Below, in pieces: positions 61,162 through 64,000 of a stretch of 64,000 bases of DNA. The stretch covers positions 6,386,001-6,450,000 of the forward strand of contig OW051496.1 in assembly GCA_932521035.1 (NCBI GenBank). The letters are read 5' to 3'. Source of the DNA: Oscheius dolichura (Eukaryota; Nematoda; Chromadorea; Rhabditida; Rhabditidae). How positions within the stretch are numbered: the stretch's first letter is position 1; the number at the start of each line of letters is the position of its first letter. The notes beneath the pieces were generated by a model. The model did not search any database, was not told the origin of the DNA, and saw only the letters and a list, made by a program, of their open reading frames with translations. Position numbers and translations under genes: made by a program.

Positions 61162-63083
61162 ATGGGAGATGCTCGTATGGTTCAGTATAAAAACAAAGGC
61201 AAAGATGCCATGTCAAAAAATCAGCGAATCGAAGAAGTAAGCACATTTTTACAATAAACAATCAATTATTTTAGGCAGTCTCTATTAGAAAGGATAAGCG
61301 TGAAGATCTACTGTCAAAGAGGCGAAATATCAATATGAACGAGTACGTGTGTATTTAGGAAATTGAACAACTGATTTATAGTGAAGACGCTGATAAAAAT
61401 GCTCCCGTTTCTTCTGGTCCTTTCGACACAACCGTACTAGCTCAAATAGTGGAGCTTGCTCAAAGCCCAGATGCGAATGTGAGACTCAGTGCTGTACAAC
61501 AAGTAACCTTCATAGACTATTTTTTTCGTAATACATATATAGGCTCGTAAAATGCTTTCTTTGGACCGTAATCCTCCTATCGATGACCTGATTTCCAGTG
61601 GTATTTTACCGATCTTAGTGAACTGTCTCAGCTCAAATGAGTAAGCTAACACAAAAAAAATTGTAAGAATAAATTCTTTTCAGTGTTAATATCCAATTTG
61701 AAGCTGCGTGGGCCTTAACAAATATCGCATCTGGTACCTCAGAGCAAACTCAAGCTGTCGTCAATGCTGGTGCCGTTCCACTCTTTTTACAACTATTATC
61801 AAGTGGAAACATGAATGTTTGCGAGCAGGCTGTTTGGGCACTGGGAAATATCATCGGAGATGGGCCGCACTTCCGTGATTATTGCCTCCAATTGGGCATT
61901 TTGCAGCCGCTTCTGGCATTTATAAACCCAGAAATCCCTCTAGGATTCCTACGAAACGTTACTTGGGTAATCGTCAATCTTTGTCGTGCTAAGGAGCCGC
62001 CGCTTGCACCTGAAGTTGTGAGCATAATTCTTCCAGCGTTAGCCTTGCTCATTAATCACGAGGTTTTTTTATTCAAATGTTTCAATGAAGCTCGCTTTAT
62101 AGGATACTAATATACTTGTTGATACTATTTGGGCTCTCTCCTATCTGAACGATGGCGGTAATGAACAAATACAGATGGTGATTGACAGCGGGGTGAGTTT
62201 ATTTTTGCCAGTCTTCTTTCAAATATGGAAATCCAGTGAATGCTAAACGTACAATTTAGGTCGTACCGCAACTTATTCCGCTCTTAAGCAATAAAGAGGT
62301 GAAAGTACAAACGGCCGCGCTCCGTGCCGTCGGTAATATCGTAACTGGTACCGACGAGCAAACTCAAATTGTTCTTGATAGTGGCGTGCTGCAGCAGATG
62401 CCAGGCCTATTGACACATTTTCGAGAGAAGATTAATAAGGAAGCTGTGTGGTTCCTTTCAAATATAACAGCTGGAAATCAAAACCAAGTACAAGCTGTAA
62501 TTGATGCCGGTCTTATGCCAATGATTATTAACCTTCTCGATAAGGGAGATTTTCATACACAAAAAGTTTGTTTTACGTATGTTAAATGTAATTATTTTCC
62601 TTTAGGAAGCTGCATGGGCTGTTTCAAACGTTACCATTTCTGGAAAACCTGAGCAGGTTATGCATATGGTTGAATGTGGAGTTATTCCCCCATTCTGTAA
62701 TTTGCTTGACTGCAAAGATACTCAGATAGTCCAGGTTTGTTTAAAAACGAGTGCAAATACCTTATATTTAGGTTGTACTTGACGGCATCAACAACATCCT
62801 CAAAATGGCTGGTAACAAACAAGAGCACATCTGCGCAGAAATTGAAGGATGTGGTGGCTTGGATAAAATTGAGTATCTGCAGACTCACACTAACGATGAA
62901 ATATACAAATTGACCTACGAAATTATTGATACCTACTTCAGGTTTATTATTTGTTTCCCCTGAAAAAATATGTTTAGCCCCGACGAGGATGATGAGGCGG
63001 CGGCAACGCAAGCTGCAGGCTCCTTTTCGTTCGATCCATCAGGCAGCGCCCCTCATCCTGACGACGGTTGGAATTTCCACTGA
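61162..63083 (+). CDS. ima-3: Importin subunit alpha (KPNA3/4 type)
   Basis: Importin alpha is the nuclear import adaptor that binds classical nuclear localisation signals. It starts [20 protein letters not shown] with the importin-beta-binding region ([17 protein letters not shown]). Ten armadillo repeats follow with the NLS-binding W-x-x-x-N arrays: [115 protein letters not shown] and [20 protein letters not shown]. The acidic C-terminus ends [11 protein letters not shown], as in the KPNA3/KPNA4 clade. Length is about 510 residues, normal for the family. An acceptor (TTTATAG) lies 5 nt upstream of the ATG. About ten introns are 30-45 nt. The gene is convergent with the collagen. Confidence 0.96.
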
Positions 63084-63605
63084 TTTATCATCTTCATACT
63101 TCCATGTATTGTGAACCCCCCCTGGCCCGCCTAGTCCTCCTTCTGTTCCAGGATGTTTATTTCGCGGAGTGAGAGTGTTCATGTTTGTCTATTGCGAGGT
63201 TAATGTGTGAAAGGGTCCTTATACTCGTCTATAAAGAGTGTTTACATTCAAGCGTTTCTGTATACTATTTGTTAAATTCTAAATTTTCTTTTGCTGCGCG
63301 CGCGTCAAATTTTATTTTATATCATTATTTAGTTACTCTGATGACGAGTATATCTTTGGGTCGTTATAGGCCCGTTGTTATCTCCCCGTTTCCGTGTGAG
63401 AGTTGTTCATAGTCAGAATACATTTGTTATCATGTTAAAACTTTTAAAATGAATACTCTGCTATTGTGATTGTATGTGAGTAAGAGTGACAGTTTCACCC
63501 GGTTGTATTGCTCTATTTTGTTGTCCTTAACCGCCCCTTCCCAATGCGTCCTGTTCACATACATGCAAATAAAATGTTTGCTGCTTACATACTGCTATAA
63601 TACAT
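63084..63605. other. 3' flanks of importin alpha and collagen
   Basis: About 520 nt of AT-rich sequence separate the convergent importin alpha and collagen genes. It should contain the 3' UTR of importin alpha. No gene, repeat or RNA was recognised. Confidence 0.5.
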
Positions 63606-63611
63606 TTTATT
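63606..63611 (-). terminator. Polyadenylation signal of the collagen gene
   Basis: AATAAA on the minus strand lies a few bases after the collagen stop codon. Confidence 0.6.
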
Positions 63612-63614
63612 GAA

Positions 63615-64000
63615 TCAATGTAAACGAACTCGACGTCTTCTTCCATATCCGCCTGATGACGGATAGCTGGAATAGCTCGGGCTAGGATAGCTGGGAGACG
63701 AAGGAGCGTATCCAGTGCTGGATCCGGAGGAAGATCCACCAGCAGTATAGCTAGCCGAACTGTCACCTTCGGGAGTGGGAGCAGCCGGCTGGACGCTGGT
63801 CTGTCCAGGATTTCCAGAGTTATTCGAGCCACCACGTCCAGAAGAGCCAGAAGGATTACCGGACGGGTTACCAGAAGTATTGCCAGATGATCCCGGAGGG
63901 GTTTCGCCCCGTGGGGGGCATGGGCAGTAACCTCCATCTTCTGCGTTAGCTCCGACCTTTCCAGCAGGTCCAGGAAGTCCAGGATGCCCGTCGTGGCCAG
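63615..64000 (-). CDS. Cuticle collagen, C-terminal end (partial)
   Basis: This is the end of a nematode cuticle collagen; the gene continues beyond the window. The visible 128 residues begin in Gly-X-Y repeats (GHDGHPGLPGPAGKVGANAE). The short conserved cysteine motif GGYCPCPPRG follows, which in cuticle collagens supports cross-linking after the triple helix. A long non-collagenous tail rich in S, G, N, P and Y contains repeated SGNPSGNPSGSSG and SSPSYPSPSYSSYPSS units and ends in a basic GRRRRVRLH. The tail is unusually long for the family, whose members often end within about 20 residues of the cysteine motif. The strand is opposite to importin alpha. Confidence 0.92.
   Translation of the reverse strand, partial: GHDGHPGLPGPAGKVGANAEDGGYCPCPPRGETPPGSSGNTSGNPSGNPSGSSGRGGSNNSGNPGQTSVQPAAPTPEGDSSASYTAGGSSSGSSTGYAPSSPSYPSPSYSSYPSSGGYGRRRRVRLH

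Overview
The window is nuclear DNA from a nematode. The evidence is a collagen tail with the CPCPPR motif seen in nematode cuticle collagens (63.6-64.0 kb), an FMRFamide-like gene encoding WANQVRFG and ASSWASSVRFG (the flp-19 peptides), an Abl kinase whose myristoylated N-terminus and SH3-SH2-kinase core closely resemble C. elegans ABL-1, and splice acceptors lying a few bases upstream of many start codons, as expected for spliced-leader trans-splicing. Introns are very short (mostly about 27-45 nt). Exons were reconstructed by hand from frame, phase and splice signals, so gene identities are firmer than individual exon edges.

Layout. 0-20 kb (GC-rich): myosin heavy chain tail, alpha-1,3-fucosyltransferase, flp-19, Abl tyrosine kinase and the eIF2alpha kinase GCN2. 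20-22.7 kb (AT-rich): a tight same-strand run of PDRG1-like, TRAPPC4, LAMTOR4 and the first exon of a Cys-loop receptor. 22.7-35.3 kb (GC-rich): the rest of that receptor, an unrecognised polytopic membrane protein, a secreted PAN plus about ten thrombospondin-repeat protein, a weak candidate gene, a candidate cyclic neuropeptide precursor and most of a membrane-anchored carboxylesterase. 35.3-45.5 kb (AT-rich): end of the esterase, a WDR89-like protein, an RMDN-like TPR protein and dynamin. 45.6-49.9 kb (GC-rich): a DHHC palmitoyltransferase and most of a TMEM104-like transporter. 49.9-63.6 kb (AT-rich): the transporter end, then seven closely spaced minus-strand genes (syntaxin, an unrecognised coiled-coil protein, elongin C, an unrecognised protein, TBC1D24-like, MPDU1, TIMM29), importin alpha, and finally the collagen.

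Three families of non-autonomous DNA transposons are visible: two hAT-like elements with 8-bp target duplications, both in introns; three copies of a fold-back MITE with TA targets, one nested in a hAT-like element; and one element flanked by TTAA that forms most of an intron. The genome switches repeatedly between GC-rich and AT-rich blocks, and three of the five switches fall inside single genes whose reading frames continue across. Many genes serve neurons or membrane traffic (flp-19, receptor, esterase, dynamin, syntaxin, TBC1D24-like, TRAPPC4, LAMTOR4), but nothing shows that they act as one system. The most unusual points are an in-frame TAG inside the dynamin proline-rich tail followed by a correctly spliced proline-rich exon, the within-gene composition switches, and the candidate cyclic peptide gene.
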